This document shows positions 8,023 to 17,015 of a DNA stretch of 64,000 nt, piece after piece. The stretch's first letter is position 1; every line of letters starts with the position of its first letter. The position numbers and the translations under genes are program-made. The stretch covers positions 62,001-126,000 of the forward strand of contig JAJECP010000035.1 in assembly GCA_022821985.1 (NCBI GenBank). Reading direction: 5' to 3'. The DNA comes from Acidimicrobiia bacterium (GTDB lineage: Bacteria; Actinomycetota; Acidimicrobiia; Acidimicrobiales; Poriferisodalaceae). The notes beneath the pieces are model-generated. The model saw only the letters and a program-made list of their open reading frames with translations, did not search any database and had not been told where the DNA came from.

Positions 8023-8658
8023 TTATGAGGCTGGTTCAAGCAGTGTGGTGAAGAAGGCCGCCAGCTCGGGCGCGCCGCCTGGGATGTTGCCGGCGAACCG
8101 CAGCACCACCTCGTTGTCGGCATCGACGGCGACGAGGTACGGCACCGACACCAGGCCGAATGCGTCAACGACCGACATCGCCGGCGTGTCGGCCACGACG
8201 GGGTGCTGCCAGCCTTCGTCACGCAGCCACTGGTCGGGCGGGTGGTTGCCGCGTGTGGCGTCTTCGAGCACCGACACCGCGTAGAAGTCCACGCCACCGG
8301 GCAGCTCGTTCGTCTCCAGCCAGCCGGTGAGGTCCTCGACCTCGTTCTGGCAATGCGGGCACCAGTGGGCGTAGAAGGCCACCACCATCGGGCGCCCCTG
8401 GTTCTCGATGCGAACCTCGGCACCGGTGAGCAGATCCGCGCCGACAACCAAGGGCGCCTGCCGGCCGACAGCGGGGTCGTCTTCCAGTTGCTCGAATTGC
8501 GGCAAGGCTGTGCCGGACACCTGCGTCCGGTCGGGTGCAGCACCGCTCGGTGTCGTCGTTGCAGCAGCGGCGCCAGTCGCGGCGGGTGCTGACGCATCGT
8601 CGCCGCCGCATGCAGCAGCCAGCAGCACCGCACACAGGACAATCACCGCTCGTCGCAC
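8023..8658 (-). CDS. TlpA/DsbE-like thioredoxin-fold lipoprotein
   Basis: A 211-residue exported thioredoxin-fold protein. The start chosen is a GTG with signal MRRAVIVLCAVLLAAAC, giving a lipobox Cys, then an Ala/Thr/Pro linker. The redox site is FYAHWCPHCQNEVEDL (C-P-H-C), with a cis-Pro block SVPYLVAVD. It would reduce or shuffle disulfides outside the membrane. The same frame stays open far upstream through nagB, but that part is a shadow. A TAGCCT -10 box eight bases before the GTG fixes the start and shows that the gene also has its own promoter, although it lies 32 bases after nagB on the same strand. Confidence 0.85.
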   Translation of the reverse strand: MRRAVIVLCAVLLAAACGGDDASAPAATGAAAATTTPSGAAPDRTQVSGTALPQFEQLEDDPAVGRQAPLVVGADLLTGAEVRIENQGRPMVVAFYAHWCPHCQNEVEDLTGWLETNELPGGVDFYAVSVLEDATRGNHPPDQWLRDEGWQHPVVADTPAMSVVDAFGLVSVPYLVAVDADNEVVLRFAGNIPGGAPELAAFFTTLLEPAS

Positions 8659-8666
8659 AACGACCA

Positions 8667-8672
8667 AGGCTA
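8667..8672 (-). promoter_or_regulatory. -10 box (TAGCCT) of the thioredoxin-like lipoprotein gene
   Basis: TAGCCT precedes the GTG start at 8658 by eight bases. It lies between the nagB stop and the lipoprotein gene and suggests an internal leaderless promoter. Confidence 0.5.
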
Positions 8673-8690
8673 GACACGACGCGAAATATC

Positions 8691-9446
8691 TCAAGGTGTT
8701 CGGCAACGCTGACTGGAGGCATCGGTCAAGAGCGCCGCTGCTGGAGGATCCAGAACGACGGTGACGTTGGGATGCAGCTGCAGCGCCGAGGCAGGCAATG
8801 ATCGAGTCACTGGTCCCTCGAGAGCTCGAGCGATTGAGCGAGCTTTCGGCTGCCCGCAGGCAACCAAGAGCAGTTCTGTCGCCATCAGAATCGTGCCGAT
8901 TCCCTGCGTGATCGCCGCTGCGGGCGGGCGGGTGCCGTCGGGAAATGCGCGGGCATTGTCGCGGCGGGTTTGCTCGTTGAGCTGCACAACACGTGTACTG
9001 CTGGCAAACGACGAGCCTGGTTCGTTGAACGCGATATGACCGTTGGTTCCGATGCCGAGCAGCTGGAGCCCGATACACGCGGCTCGTACATGCCGCTCGT
9101 AGTCAGCGCACTCTGCGTACAGGTCAGGGTTGTGGGGGTTCGGTCCGTGCACAGCGCCCGGCGGGAGATCCGTGGTCTGGACAAGCAGCCGATCGACGGT
9201 GTTGGCGAACGAGCATGGATCGTCTAGTTCGAGGCCGACGTACTCGTCGAGCAGATACACCTCGGCATGAGCCAAGCTCAGCGTCCCGCGCCGGCAGCGG
9301 CGAGCGATCTCGGCGAGAGGCTCCTCCATGGTCTTGCCGGTGGCGATGCCCAGCGCCGTGGACGCTGCGGAGTTGACGAATCCCTCGACGATGTCCGCTG
9401 TGCGCTGCGCTGCCGTGGCTCGGTCCGGAGCCACGAAGATCCTCAT
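8691..9446 (-). CDS. nagB: glucosamine-6-phosphate deaminase
   Basis: A 251-residue NagB-family isomerase/deaminase converting glucosamine-6-phosphate to fructose-6-phosphate and ammonia. Diagnostic blocks: VYLLDEYVGL (Asp 67), PGAVHGPNPHNPD and LLGIGTNGHIAFNEPGSSF (about 130-147) with the catalytic region intact, and LPASALQLHPNVTVVLD near the end. Length is close to the short bacterial form. Its ATG overlaps the stop of the ROK kinase by four bases, so the kinase and deaminase are coupled. That ties the operon to amino-sugar catabolism. Confidence 0.9.
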   Translation of the reverse strand: MRIFVAPDRATAAQRTADIVEGFVNSAASTALGIATGKTMEEPLAEIARRCRRGTLSLAHAEVYLLDEYVGLELDDPCSFANTVDRLLVQTTDLPPGAVHGPNPHNPDLYAECADYERHVRAACIGLQLLGIGTNGHIAFNEPGSSFASSTRVVQLNEQTRRDNARAFPDGTRPPAAAITQGIGTILMATELLLVACGQPKARSIARALEGPVTRSLPASALQLHPNVTVVLDPPAAALLTDASSQRCRTP

Positions 9447-10276
9447 CGCCGACCCGATAGCGCTTCCGGAGAGCCAGACCGCTTGACCGCGGCCGCGGCC
9501 CCGACGATTCCGGCATGTACGCCGAGGTGCGCTATATCGACCGGCTTAGTCAGCTTGAGCCGAGACGCGTACTGCTCGAACTGCTCGCTGAGCCCGCCGC
9601 CGAGCACCCAGCGACCCGGATTGAGCATCGCCTCAAGCTGGTCGAAGTAGGGCTGAGCGCATTCGGCCCACTGGGCAGGTGTGAGTTCGCCATCCGAGAT
9701 GGCACGTCCCGATGCGACATCTTCGAAACGGCGAGCGCCCACTAGGAGACCACCCAGTTCGGAGTTGGCGATCAGATCGCCGTCGTGGAGCAGCGCGCTC
9801 CCGATGCCGGTGCCGAATGTGAGCACGACGGTGAGACCGTTGTCGGATCTGCCGGACCGTCCGTAGGTGAGTTCGGCGAGCCCGGCGGCATCGGCGTCGT
9901 TGATAAGCACAATCTCCGCATCGCCTGGCGTTCGGAGCCGATCCAGTGCGCCTTCGCGCTCCCACGCACTGGACAGGTTCGGTGCATGGCGCAGACACGA
10001 TCCGACGATCACGCCGGGCAATGCGACGCCGACCGGGTCAATCCACTGCTCTGCCGCTGCGATCTGTCGAACGAGCAACGCCACTTGTTCTGGCGTCGCC
10101 GTGTCGGGCGTTTGCGCGCTGTGGATCGGCCCCGCGAGCTGGCCGGTGCGCAGGTCCACGATGGCGCCCTTGATGCTGGTGCCACCGACGTCGATGCCGA
10201 GTTGCGCTGCCAATCCGTCGTGGCCTGAGTACGGCGAGGCGATCGGGGGGTCGGCAGCAACGCCGGAACTACTCAT
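9443..10276 (-). CDS. ROK-family sugar kinase
   Basis: A 277-residue ROK kinase: N-terminal phosphate loop LGIDVGGTSIKGAIVDL, sugar-binding GVALPGVIVGS, catalytic VLINDADAAGLAEL, LTFGTGIGSALL and C-terminal GRWVLGGGLSEQF. It has no N-terminal helix-turn-helix, so it is a kinase rather than a repressor, and length and motifs resemble polyphosphate/ATP glucokinases. In this operon glucosamine or N-acetylglucosamine is a likely substrate because NagB is coupled directly downstream. It starts with ATG overlapping the ABC ATPase stop by four bases. The upstream continuation of the same open frame is a shadow. Confidence 0.85.
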   Translation of the reverse strand: MSSSGVAADPPIASPYSGHDGLAAQLGIDVGGTSIKGAIVDLRTGQLAGPIHSAQTPDTATPEQVALLVRQIAAAEQWIDPVGVALPGVIVGSCLRHAPNLSSAWEREGALDRLRTPGDAEIVLINDADAAGLAELTYGRSGRSDNGLTVVLTFGTGIGSALLHDGDLIANSELGGLLVGARRFEDVASGRAISDGELTPAQWAECAQPYFDQLEAMLNPGRWVLGGGLSEQFEQYASRLKLTKPVDIAHLGVHAGIVGAAAAVKRSGSPEALSGRR

Positions 10277-11052
10277 GGGAGGATCTGCTGGGTCTTTGCA
10301 CCGGTGATGTAGGCCACGAGGTCGTCTTTGGTGACGTCGCCGACTGCGACCTCGGCGGTCTTGCGTCCTTGACGCAGCACGACCGCCCGGTCGCAGACTT
10401 CGCTGACCCGATCCATGTTGTGGGTGATGAGCAGCACCGCCGCACCGCCCTCGCGCAGGTTCAGGATCAGTTCGAGCACACGGGCCGCCTGCTCCACGCC
10501 GAGGGCGGCCGCAGGCTCGTCCAGTAGGACGATCTGCCGGCCCCACGCAGTGGCCCTTCCGATGGCGACGGCTTGGCGCTGGCCGCCTGACAGCGCGCCC
10601 ATGGGGTGCCGCAAGGATGGAATGCGAATGCCGAGCCGCCCGAGTATGTGCTCGGTCTCGCTTCGCATGCGCTTCTTGTCGAGCACGCCGAGCAAGGCGC
10701 CGATAGGCCCTCCACGGGTGTGCTCCCGATTGAGGAAGAGGTTCTCCGCAACGTTGAGCGTGTCGATGACGGCGAGTGTCTGATGGACGGTCTCGATGCC
10801 CAGCGCTCGGGCCGAATCGGGGGTGGTGATCGATGTCGCGACGCCGTCGACTCTCATCATTCCCGCATCGGGCGCGTACACCCCGGCGACGCACTTCACG
10901 AACGTCGACTTGCCCGCACCATTGTCACCCAGCAGGGCCGTGACCTCGCCGTAGCGGAGGGTGAGATCCACATGATCCAGGGCTCGCACCGCCCGGAAGG
11001 ACTTGCACAGACCTTCCACCTCGAGTGCCGCCACCGGTGCCTCGGCGTTCAT
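10273..11052 (-). CDS. sugar ABC transporter ATP-binding protein (single domain)
   Basis: A 259-residue ATPase of carbohydrate importers. Walker A is LLGDNGAGKSTF, the signature is GALSGGQRQAVAIGRA, Walker B is IVLLDEPAAALG and the switch His lies in LLITHNMDRVSEVCDRAVVL. Ribose-type importers usually have two fused ATPase domains (RbsA); this one is a single domain, like FrcA. It starts and ends with four-base overlaps (ATGA) to the YhfX-like gene and the ROK kinase. Confidence 0.9.
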   Translation of the reverse strand: MNAEAPVAALEVEGLCKSFRAVRALDHVDLTLRYGEVTALLGDNGAGKSTFVKCVAGVYAPDAGMMRVDGVATSITTPDSARALGIETVHQTLAVIDTLNVAENLFLNREHTRGGPIGALLGVLDKKRMRSETEHILGRLGIRIPSLRHPMGALSGGQRQAVAIGRATAWGRQIVLLDEPAAALGVEQAARVLELILNLREGGAAVLLITHNMDRVSEVCDRAVVLRQGRKTAEVAVGDVTKDDLVAYITGAKTQQILP

Positions 11053-12257
11053 GCCGGCTTTCCGAACTGGACCGGGTCGCCAAAGCCGTTCCAAACACCG
11101 ACTACTCGGGGCTGGCGGCCGGCTACACCGGAGAGACACGTGACGAACGCCCGGGTGACGAAGGCCTGCACCCGGAAGCCGAAGATGACCGTTGAACCCT
11201 CCGTCAATGTGCGTCGGCCTTCGGGAACCAGCCTGGCGTAGTAGTCGATTGCTGCGGGGCTGGGCATGTCGACTGGGACGGGCTGCGTCGAGATCTCTGA
11301 AGGGTCGTGAGCCACAACAGCCCGAACTTGGTAATCGCCGAACACTGGGTCGATGTACAGACCGCCGCCGAAGCACAGCGGCGCGCCTTGGTGCTGGTGC
11401 GCGATCTCGCTGAGATAGAGCACTGCTGGCAGCTCGGGCAGCTCGCGGATCGCATGCAGCGGCGTGGTGCCACTGAGGCCGTGTCCGGGCTCTACTTGGG
11501 TCGCTCCGGCCTCGGCCAGCAACGGCAGCACATCTGTCGAGGTAGTGCCGGGAGCGTTGAGCTGCAGCTGTTCGGGGCAGGCACGATGGCGCCGGGCGAC
11601 ATCGGCAGCCCTGCACAGCGTTCTCATATTCGGGGTGATCCGGGCGCTCTGGGACGACTCGTCGTACAGCAGCGCAGGAAAGGTGGTGAGCCCCGCGAAG
11701 GTCGCTCCGTCAAGCGAAGCAATGTGGTCGATCATCGCCGGCAGATCGCTCAGCGCAATCCCGCCCTCGTGACCTGCGTAGAACTCGTCGCCATCGTCGA
11801 AGACACGCACCAGCAGCGGTTGTGAACGGCCGTGGCTGTGAGCGGCAGCGGCGGCTTCGTTGGCCTTGTTGCGTGAGAACACCGTCCAGTAGTCGGGTGC
11901 GAAGCCGGCAGCCTCGGCCGCCTCGCCGCGCGGCACCTGCACGAGGTGGCCGAGATGGCCGACGCCGTGGCCGCTGCGGACTATCGGGCGCGCGCACGCC
12001 ATATCCACGGCGACGAACCCATCGGCGCCGCCGGCCGCGATCGCATCCAGTGCTGCAGGGGCGCGACCGATCTGCTTGGTCATGGCATAAACGGTGAGGT
12101 GCAGTTCGTGAGCACGACGGCACAGACCGGCCGTGTTGGCTTCGATCGCGTCGAGGTCCAGCACGTAGCTGTTGGCCGGGATGAGGCCGGCTTGGTGCAG
12201 TTCGACCGCTGCGCGCACGAATGCCCGATTGCGCTGCAGGAGCGTGCCCAGGAACAC
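11049..12257 (-). CDS. yhfX: YhfX-like PLP-dependent alanine-racemase-fold enzyme
   Basis: A 402-residue protein whose N-terminus follows E. coli YhfX closely in pattern: MFLGTLLQRNRAFVRAAVELHQAGLIP, then YVLDLDAIEANT and VYAMTKQIGRAP, where the Lys is the expected PLP Schiff-base residue, and GVGHLGHLVQVPR. This is the fold-III (alanine racemase N-terminal barrel) class, so it may racemise or otherwise act on an amino acid or amine. The substrate is unknown. In E. coli yhfX sits in the poorly understood yhf operon. Here it sits inside a sugar ABC/NagB operon, one base after the permease gene. Confidence 0.8.
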   Translation of the reverse strand: MFLGTLLQRNRAFVRAAVELHQAGLIPANSYVLDLDAIEANTAGLCRRAHELHLTVYAMTKQIGRAPAALDAIAAGGADGFVAVDMACARPIVRSGHGVGHLGHLVQVPRGEAAEAAGFAPDYWTVFSRNKANEAAAAAHSHGRSQPLLVRVFDDGDEFYAGHEGGIALSDLPAMIDHIASLDGATFAGLTTFPALLYDESSQSARITPNMRTLCRAADVARRHRACPEQLQLNAPGTTSTDVLPLLAEAGATQVEPGHGLSGTTPLHAIRELPELPAVLYLSEIAHQHQGAPLCFGGGLYIDPVFGDYQVRAVVAHDPSEISTQPVPVDMPSPAAIDYYARLVPEGRRTLTEGSTVIFGFRVQAFVTRAFVTCLSGVAGRQPRVVGVWNGFGDPVQFGKPA

Positions 12258-12258
12258 C

Positions 12259-13230
12259 TCAGGTCTCCTTCTGCTCTCGCATGCTCAGCGCGACCGCGAG
12301 GATGATGATCACCCCGCGGGCGATGAGCTGATCTGCGACGCGCAAGCCCATCAGGATGAGACCGTTGTTGAGCATCGCCATGACGATCGATCCGGCGATG
12401 GCGCCAGCGACCGAGGCGCGCCCACCGAACAGGTTCGTGCCCCCGATGACGACCGCGGCGATCACCGTCAGCAGCAGGTTCTCGCCGAGGTCGTGCCGGC
12501 CGATGGCGAGCCGGCCGGCCAGCAGCATCCCTGCGAGCGAGGCCGCCGCGGCGCTGGCGATGAGCGCAGTGATGCGAACCCGGTCGGTCTTGATGCCCAA
12601 CGCCCCGGCAGCGGAACGGTCGGCGCCGACGGCGAGCACATGGCGGCCCCAGCGCAACTGGTGCAGCGCCAGATGGCCGACAACACCGACGATGACGGTC
12701 CAGATCAGCAGTGATGAGATCGGCCCCAGCGATCCGGCGCCGAATACGTTCAGGTAGGTGTCGTTGCGGATCGGCAGCGATTGCAGGTTGTTGAGGTTCC
12801 GAGCGACGCCGCTGACGATGCCGAGCGTCCCCAGCGTCACCAGAAACGACGGGATGCGGACCTTGACGGCGATGACGCCGTTGACGGCGCCGATCCCCAT
12901 GCCGATCGCCAGCGTGATCGCGACACCGGCTGCGAATCCGAAGCTGCCAACCGCATCAGCCACCACCAACGACGACAGCGCGGCGACCGAGCCGATCGAC
13001 AGATCAATCTCGGCTGCACCCAGCGCGAATGCCATCCCGACCGCCATCACAGCGATCGGTGCCGCTTGGCGGCCGATGTTGAGCAGGTTCGAAGCCGTGA
13101 CGAACCCGTCATCGCGCAGCACCACAGCGAACAGGCCGAAGATGAGGATTGCGGCGGCATAGACCACGTACTGGCGCGGCGCGGCGAGCTGCCAGCGCTG
13201 CAGAACCCGTTTGATCGCTGATTCAGTCAA
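12259..13230 (-). CDS. sugar ABC transporter permease (RbsC-like)
   Basis: A 323-residue polytopic membrane protein of the ribose/xylose/arabinose permease family. Characteristic blocks are IAVMAVGMAFALGAAEIDLSIGSVAAL, VKVRIPSFLVTLGTLGIVSGVA and TVIAAVVIGGTNLFGGRASVAGAIAGS. Eight to ten membrane segments are apparent. The only plausible start is a TTG at 13230 with no evident Shine-Dalgarno. It follows the binding-protein gene after a 99-base spacer that contains a strong hairpin, suggesting lower expression than the binding protein. Confidence 0.9.
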   Translation of the reverse strand: MTESAIKRVLQRWQLAAPRQYVVYAAAILIFGLFAVVLRDDGFVTASNLLNIGRQAAPIAVMAVGMAFALGAAEIDLSIGSVAALSSLVVADAVGSFGFAAGVAITLAIGMGIGAVNGVIAVKVRIPSFLVTLGTLGIVSGVARNLNNLQSLPIRNDTYLNVFGAGSLGPISSLLIWTVIVGVVGHLALHQLRWGRHVLAVGADRSAAGALGIKTDRVRITALIASAAAASLAGMLLAGRLAIGRHDLGENLLLTVIAAVVIGGTNLFGGRASVAGAIAGSIVMAMLNNGLILMGLRVADQLIARGVIIILAVALSMREQKET

Positions 13231-13271
13231 CTGGACGACCGCAACTCACTCGTGTAGGTGCAGATGGAATC

Positions 13272-13310
13272 CTCGTGCCCCGCCGACGAGTCTCGCCGAC
13301 GGGGCACGAG
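13272..13310 (-). terminator. intercistronic hairpin after the binding-protein gene
   Basis: CTCGTGCCCCG (13272-13282) pairs perfectly over eleven bases with CGGGGCACGAG (13300-13310) around a 17-base loop. It lies between the binding-protein stop and the permease start. It has no T tract, so it is more likely an attenuator or mRNA-stabilising 3' end that raises binding-protein levels over the permease. Confidence 0.7.
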
Positions 13311-13329
13311 CCACGGGAGGGTTTCCTCG

Positions 13330-14514
13330 TCAGCGGTCCAGCGCGTCGAGCACTTCTTGGGGAGGATCGGCCGCCAGCGACTGCTGGTAGCCCTCGACGA
13401 TGTTGTCGGCGGTCACGCCGATCGCCGGCACCACGACAAACGCCGGCGCCGACTTGCCCAACAGCCCGTAGGCCCCTTCCAGCGCCATTGTGCGGCCGAG
13501 GTTGTATGCCTCGTCGGCCGCGATGCCCACGACGTTGCCTCCCTCGACAAGATCCAGGGACACGTTGGTGTCCAAGTCCATCGTCACCAGGGCGACATCG
13601 GAGGCACCCGCAGCACGCAGGGCCGCCAGGACCCCGTCGGCTGGGCCGACCGACCACGGGGCGTAGATGCCGTCCAGATCGGGGTGGCGCGTCAGCATTG
13701 CGGTGGCGATCTCCTCGGCAGCCGCCGGGTCGGCAAGCCCCTGCTCAGCGACGATCGTGATGCCGGGATAGTTGATCTCGATCCACGACTTGAACGCCTG
13801 ATCGCGCTGGTTGGTCACGTAGTAGGCGGCATCGTGGAAGATGTAGCCCACCTCGCCTTCTCCGCCGAGGGCGTCGGCAAGCAGGTTTGCCGCGGTGATG
13901 CCCATGGCTGCCAAGTCGTCAGTCACGATGCCCACGTAGTCCTCGCCGTGCACGTAGCCCTGCGGGATGTTGGACAGGAACACGAGGTGCACCCCTGCCT
14001 CCACTGCCGGGCGGAACGCCTCCGCGCCCGCATCAGGGCCGATGGCAAGGCTGATGATGATGTCCGGCTGCTGGGCCATCACCGTTTCGACGTCATTGGC
14101 TTGCTGGGCTGCGTCGAAGTTCGCATTCGTCTCGGCAATCACCTCGATACCCAGCTCTGCAAAGGCGTCGCGGGCACCTTGGCTGACCGCATCGGTAAAC
14201 GCACCGGCCGTATGCCACAGCAGCGCGGCCGTGTAGCCGCCCTGCTGCACTTCGGCGACCTCGTCATCGCTCAGCGTGATCTCGTCCGATGCAATGGCCT
14301 CTTCGCCACCGGGGCCTTGCGTCTTCGGCGGCTCGGGCGCCGGCTCTGGCTCCGGTTCAGGCTCGGGTTCGGGCTCGGGCACTGCTGCCGCAGCGGTGGT
14401 CGCCGAAGCTGCGCCGTCATCGTCGTCGCCGCCGCACGATGCGGCGAACATCGCGAACGCTGCAATCAGCGACACCCACAGCAGCAGCCGGGATGCCCTT
14501 CTGTTCTTGGTCAT
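13330..14514 (-). CDS. sugar-binding lipoprotein of ABC importer (periplasmic-binding-protein type 1)
   Basis: A 394-residue lipoprotein. The signal peptide ends in FAASC, followed by GGDDDDG, an acidic Pro-Glu repeat linker (about residues 45-60) and a type-1 sugar-binding domain (GGYTAALLWHTAGAFTDAVSQGARDAF, QQPDIIISLAIGPDAG, LDGIYAPWSVGPADGVLAAL). It captures the substrate for the downstream permease and ATPase. A strong Shine-Dalgarno (GGGAGGGG) lies just before the ATG, 20 bases after the M20 gene. Gene order and family fit ribose/amino-sugar importers; the ligand is not readable. Confidence 0.9.
   Translation of the reverse strand: MTKNRRASRLLLWVSLIAAFAMFAASCGGDDDDGAASATTAAAAVPEPEPEPEPEPEPAPEPPKTQGPGGEEAIASDEITLSDDEVAEVQQGGYTAALLWHTAGAFTDAVSQGARDAFAELGIEVIAETNANFDAAQQANDVETVMAQQPDIIISLAIGPDAGAEAFRPAVEAGVHLVFLSNIPQGYVHGEDYVGIVTDDLAAMGITAANLLADALGGEGEVGYIFHDAAYYVTNQRDQAFKSWIEINYPGITIVAEQGLADPAAAEEIATAMLTRHPDLDGIYAPWSVGPADGVLAALRAAGASDVALVTMDLDTNVSLDLVEGGNVVGIAADEAYNLGRTMALEGAYGLLGKSAPAFVVVPAIGVTADNIVEGYQQSLAADPPQEVLDALDR
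14331..14380. repeat. hexamer repeat encoding a Pro-Glu linker
   Basis: Tandem GGCTCG/GGCTCA-type hexamers on the plus strand encode alternating Pro-Glu on the minus strand within the binding-protein linker. This is low-complexity sequence that is likely length-variable. Confidence 0.7.
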
Positions 14515-14534
14515 GTCCCCTCCCAGGGTTCCGT

Positions 14535-15824
14535 TTACGGATCAGTGATCTCGCACCACTCGGCGATGAAGTGAGCGAGCGTGCGTGTCGCCGTTACCAG
14601 CTCATCGATGCTGAGCCGCTCAAACGGCGTATGGCAGTTCGAGATGTCGCCCGGGGCGAAATAGACGCTGGGAATCCCCAGGTCCCGCAGGAACGACTTC
14701 TCCGACCAGTACGGGGCACCGTCGATGCGCGCCGGCTCCCCGGTCACGGCCTCGATCGAGCCGGCCAATACCCGTACGCCGGGATGGCCTGCGCCCACTT
14801 CGTCCGGCGTGCCGCCAACCGGGTGGTCGCGAGCGGCGTTGAACTCGACGTCGCAGTCGACGCCCTCGGCCTTCGCCACGCCGGCAGCGATCGAGCGAAT
14901 CTGCTCCGCCGCATCGTCGAGGTCTTCACCCGGCAGGAGCTTGCGAATCAACGATAGATCGAACCGTCCAGGCACCGCGATGTTGCCGCCGGCAGTTACC
15001 GACGTGACCAGCAAGAACGCCTCTCCCAGCAGCTCGTGGGGCGGCACGGACTCCCGCAGATCATCCGAGCAGTCCCACAGCTTCGCCAGCAGCGAATGAC
15101 CCGCCCGCAGCGCGTCGACGCCCAGTTCAGGTCGACCGAAGTAGGCCGACACGCCGGTGTAGGTGATTTCAGCGATCAGGAAACCCATCTGCGCCGTGTA
15201 GATCGCCGAGGTTGTCGGTTCGGTGTAGATCGCGAAGTCCGCGCTGGGAACCGGACCGCTGTGTCCCTGCACTGCCGCCCGTATGCCGGCCGATACGCCG
15301 CTACCGGGTTGGCCCGACTCCTCGTCGCATACGAACAGCGCCGACACTTTGCCGGCGGGCCGAAACCCGGCGCGCCGGACCGCGCTGACCGCCTCGACGA
15401 TGGCGCAGATTCCCGCCTTCTGGTCTGCGACGCCGCGGCCCCAGATCTCGCCGTCGATCACATGCGCGCCGAATGGGTCGGCGCGCTCAGTGCCTTGCCA
15501 GTGCTGCGACCAATCATCGGTGGCGACCGTGTCCATGTGTCCGGCGAGCAGCAGCGAACGGCCCGATTCACCGCCGGCCGAGCCCCACACATTGGGCCGG
15601 CCGGGTTCGAACTCCGCTGAGCCCGTGTCGTCGAAAGCGCCGGTGGCGTTCATGGTGTCGAGCACCCATTGGGCGAAGGGCCCTTCGTTCGGCGTCACGC
15701 TCGGAATGCCGGTGGCTTCCCGCACCAGCCGAACGACCTCGTCGCCGTCGACGGCGGCCGCGGCGCGTTCTGGCGCGGTCAGAGGAGCGGGGATGGGCGA
15801 GGCGCGTTCTGGCGCCGGGCTCAC
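14535..15824 (-). CDS. M20-family zinc amidohydrolase/peptidase
   Basis: A 429-residue dimetal hydrolase of the ArgE/DapE/CPG2 type. Metal and catalytic blocks: LLLAGHMDTVATDDW, GRGVADQKAGICA, FVCDEESGQPGSG (general base Glu), YTEPTTSAIY and, at the C-terminus, NCHTPFERL. Such enzymes cut an amide bond next to a carboxylate, for example an N-acyl amino acid. Start: GTG at 15824, overlapping the ROK regulator stop by four bases (GTGA); the longer open frame upstream is a shadow of the regulator. In the operon it could separate the amide part of an imported amino-sugar conjugate. Confidence 0.88.
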   Translation of the reverse strand: MSPAPERASPIPAPLTAPERAAAAVDGDEVVRLVREATGIPSVTPNEGPFAQWVLDTMNATGAFDDTGSAEFEPGRPNVWGSAGGESGRSLLLAGHMDTVATDDWSQHWQGTERADPFGAHVIDGEIWGRGVADQKAGICAIVEAVSAVRRAGFRPAGKVSALFVCDEESGQPGSGVSAGIRAAVQGHSGPVPSADFAIYTEPTTSAIYTAQMGFLIAEITYTGVSAYFGRPELGVDALRAGHSLLAKLWDCSDDLRESVPPHELLGEAFLLVTSVTAGGNIAVPGRFDLSLIRKLLPGEDLDDAAEQIRSIAAGVAKAEGVDCDVEFNAARDHPVGGTPDEVGAGHPGVRVLAGSIEAVTGEPARIDGAPYWSEKSFLRDLGIPSVYFAPGDISNCHTPFERLSIDELVTATRTLAHFIAEWCEITDP

Positions 15825-17011
15825 TGCGGCTCCCCGAGAACTTCCGTTATCAGTGACTCGCGCACGTGCCGCAGCGACATGGATGCTGCCCCGATGAGCG
15901 CGGCTCGATCTCCCAAGCTGGAAGCGATCAGCGTCGGGACGGTCGTGACGAGGCGCGTCAGGCGATCGCTCACCGCATCGATGAATACGAGATCGGCGCC
16001 GACCGGTCCGCCGAACACGATGCGGGTCGGATCCGCGATCAGGCACAGATGCGATACGGCGAACGCCATTGCACTCGCGACCTCGCCCAGCACGGCCGTG
16101 GCCGCAGTGTCGCCACGTCCCGCTGCGACAAGGATCTCCGCTATGTCGGCGCCCGGATCGAGCGTCGAGGCGACGCCTTTCTCGATGGACCTTCCCAGGC
16201 TCTTGCGGATCGACGGTGCCGACGCCACGTCTTCGAGCGTCACCGGCCTCGCATCGTCGTGTGGAATGGCCACTGCCAGCGAGCCCAGCTCGCCCGCCGC
16301 CCCTGTGCCGCCCCGATACAGCTCTCCGCCGACTACCAAGCCCAGACCAATGCCGGTCCCGGCGAACACCGCCGCAAAGTCTCCGCCTGCATCTTCGTCG
16401 CTCAGGCGGGCGAGCTCGCCCAGCGCGGCCAAGTTGACGTCGTTCTCCACGAAGACGGGCACGCCGAAGTGCTCGCTCAGATAGGTGCCAACCGCTAGCC
16501 CGTCGAAGCCGGGCAAGTTGAGAGCCTGCTCGACCTGGTCGCGCTCAGGTCGGTAGATGCCCGGCACGCCGACGCACACTGCATGGCACGGTGCTCCAGA
16601 GGCCGTCAGCATTGACGCGGCAGTCGTCACGAGCCGTTCCAACGCCGAGCGCGCATCGGGACCGGTTTCGAGCTCTACCTCCGTGACCACGTTGCCCAGC
16701 AGATCGGCCAAGCCCACGAGCATGCGTGTCGCCCCTACATCGGCCACCACCGAATGACGGGCCGATGGAACGAGCTCATACAGCGAGGCAGGGCGGCCGA
16801 TCGAACCCGACCGGGCACTTGCCTCGGCCATCCGGACCAAGCCGACCGACTCCAAGTCGGCCATCAGGGCCGACACCGTCGGTTTCGACAGACCGGTGGC
16901 GCGGGCGATCTCCGCACGAGACATCCGCCCCGGATGCGCAGCGAAGAGCGCGTCGGCAATTCGCTGCCCGCTGAGCAGCCTCAGCACGGCGGTGCCGGAT
17001 GCTTCCCGCAT
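15821..17011 (-). CDS. ROK-family transcriptional repressor (NagC/XylR-like)
   Basis: A 396-residue repressor: winged helix-turn-helix at about residues 12-70 (MSRAEIARATGLSKPTVSALMADLESVGLV) and a ROK sugar-sensing domain (VVADVGATRMLVGLAD, VCVGVPGIY, VFVENDVNLAALGEL, AVFAGTGIGLGLVVGG). It heads the nine-gene minus-strand operon and would release its operator when bound to a sugar or sugar phosphate. A palindrome five bases before its ATG is the obvious operator, so it is probably autoregulated. The C-H-C zinc motif typical of ROK kinases is not evident. Confidence 0.88.
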   Translation of the reverse strand: MREASGTAVLRLLSGQRIADALFAAHPGRMSRAEIARATGLSKPTVSALMADLESVGLVRMAEASARSGSIGRPASLYELVPSARHSVVADVGATRMLVGLADLLGNVVTEVELETGPDARSALERLVTTAASMLTASGAPCHAVCVGVPGIYRPERDQVEQALNLPGFDGLAVGTYLSEHFGVPVFVENDVNLAALGELARLSDEDAGGDFAAVFAGTGIGLGLVVGGELYRGGTGAAGELGSLAVAIPHDDARPVTLEDVASAPSIRKSLGRSIEKGVASTLDPGADIAEILVAAGRGDTAATAVLGEVASAMAFAVSHLCLIADPTRIVFGGPVGADLVFIDAVSDRLTRLVTTVPTLIASSLGDRAALIGAASMSLRHVRESLITEVLGEPQ

Positions 17012-17015
17012 ATTG

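Noticed and set aside
8659..9078. N-terminal extension of the thioredoxin-like lipoprotein into nagB
   Set aside because: The extension is a shadow of nagB, and a -10 box plus signal peptide fix the start at 8658.
10277..10894. N-terminal extension of the ROK kinase frame over the ABC ATPase
   Set aside because: The ABC ATPase in the other frame is complete with all motifs; the kinase begins at the overlapping ATG 10276.
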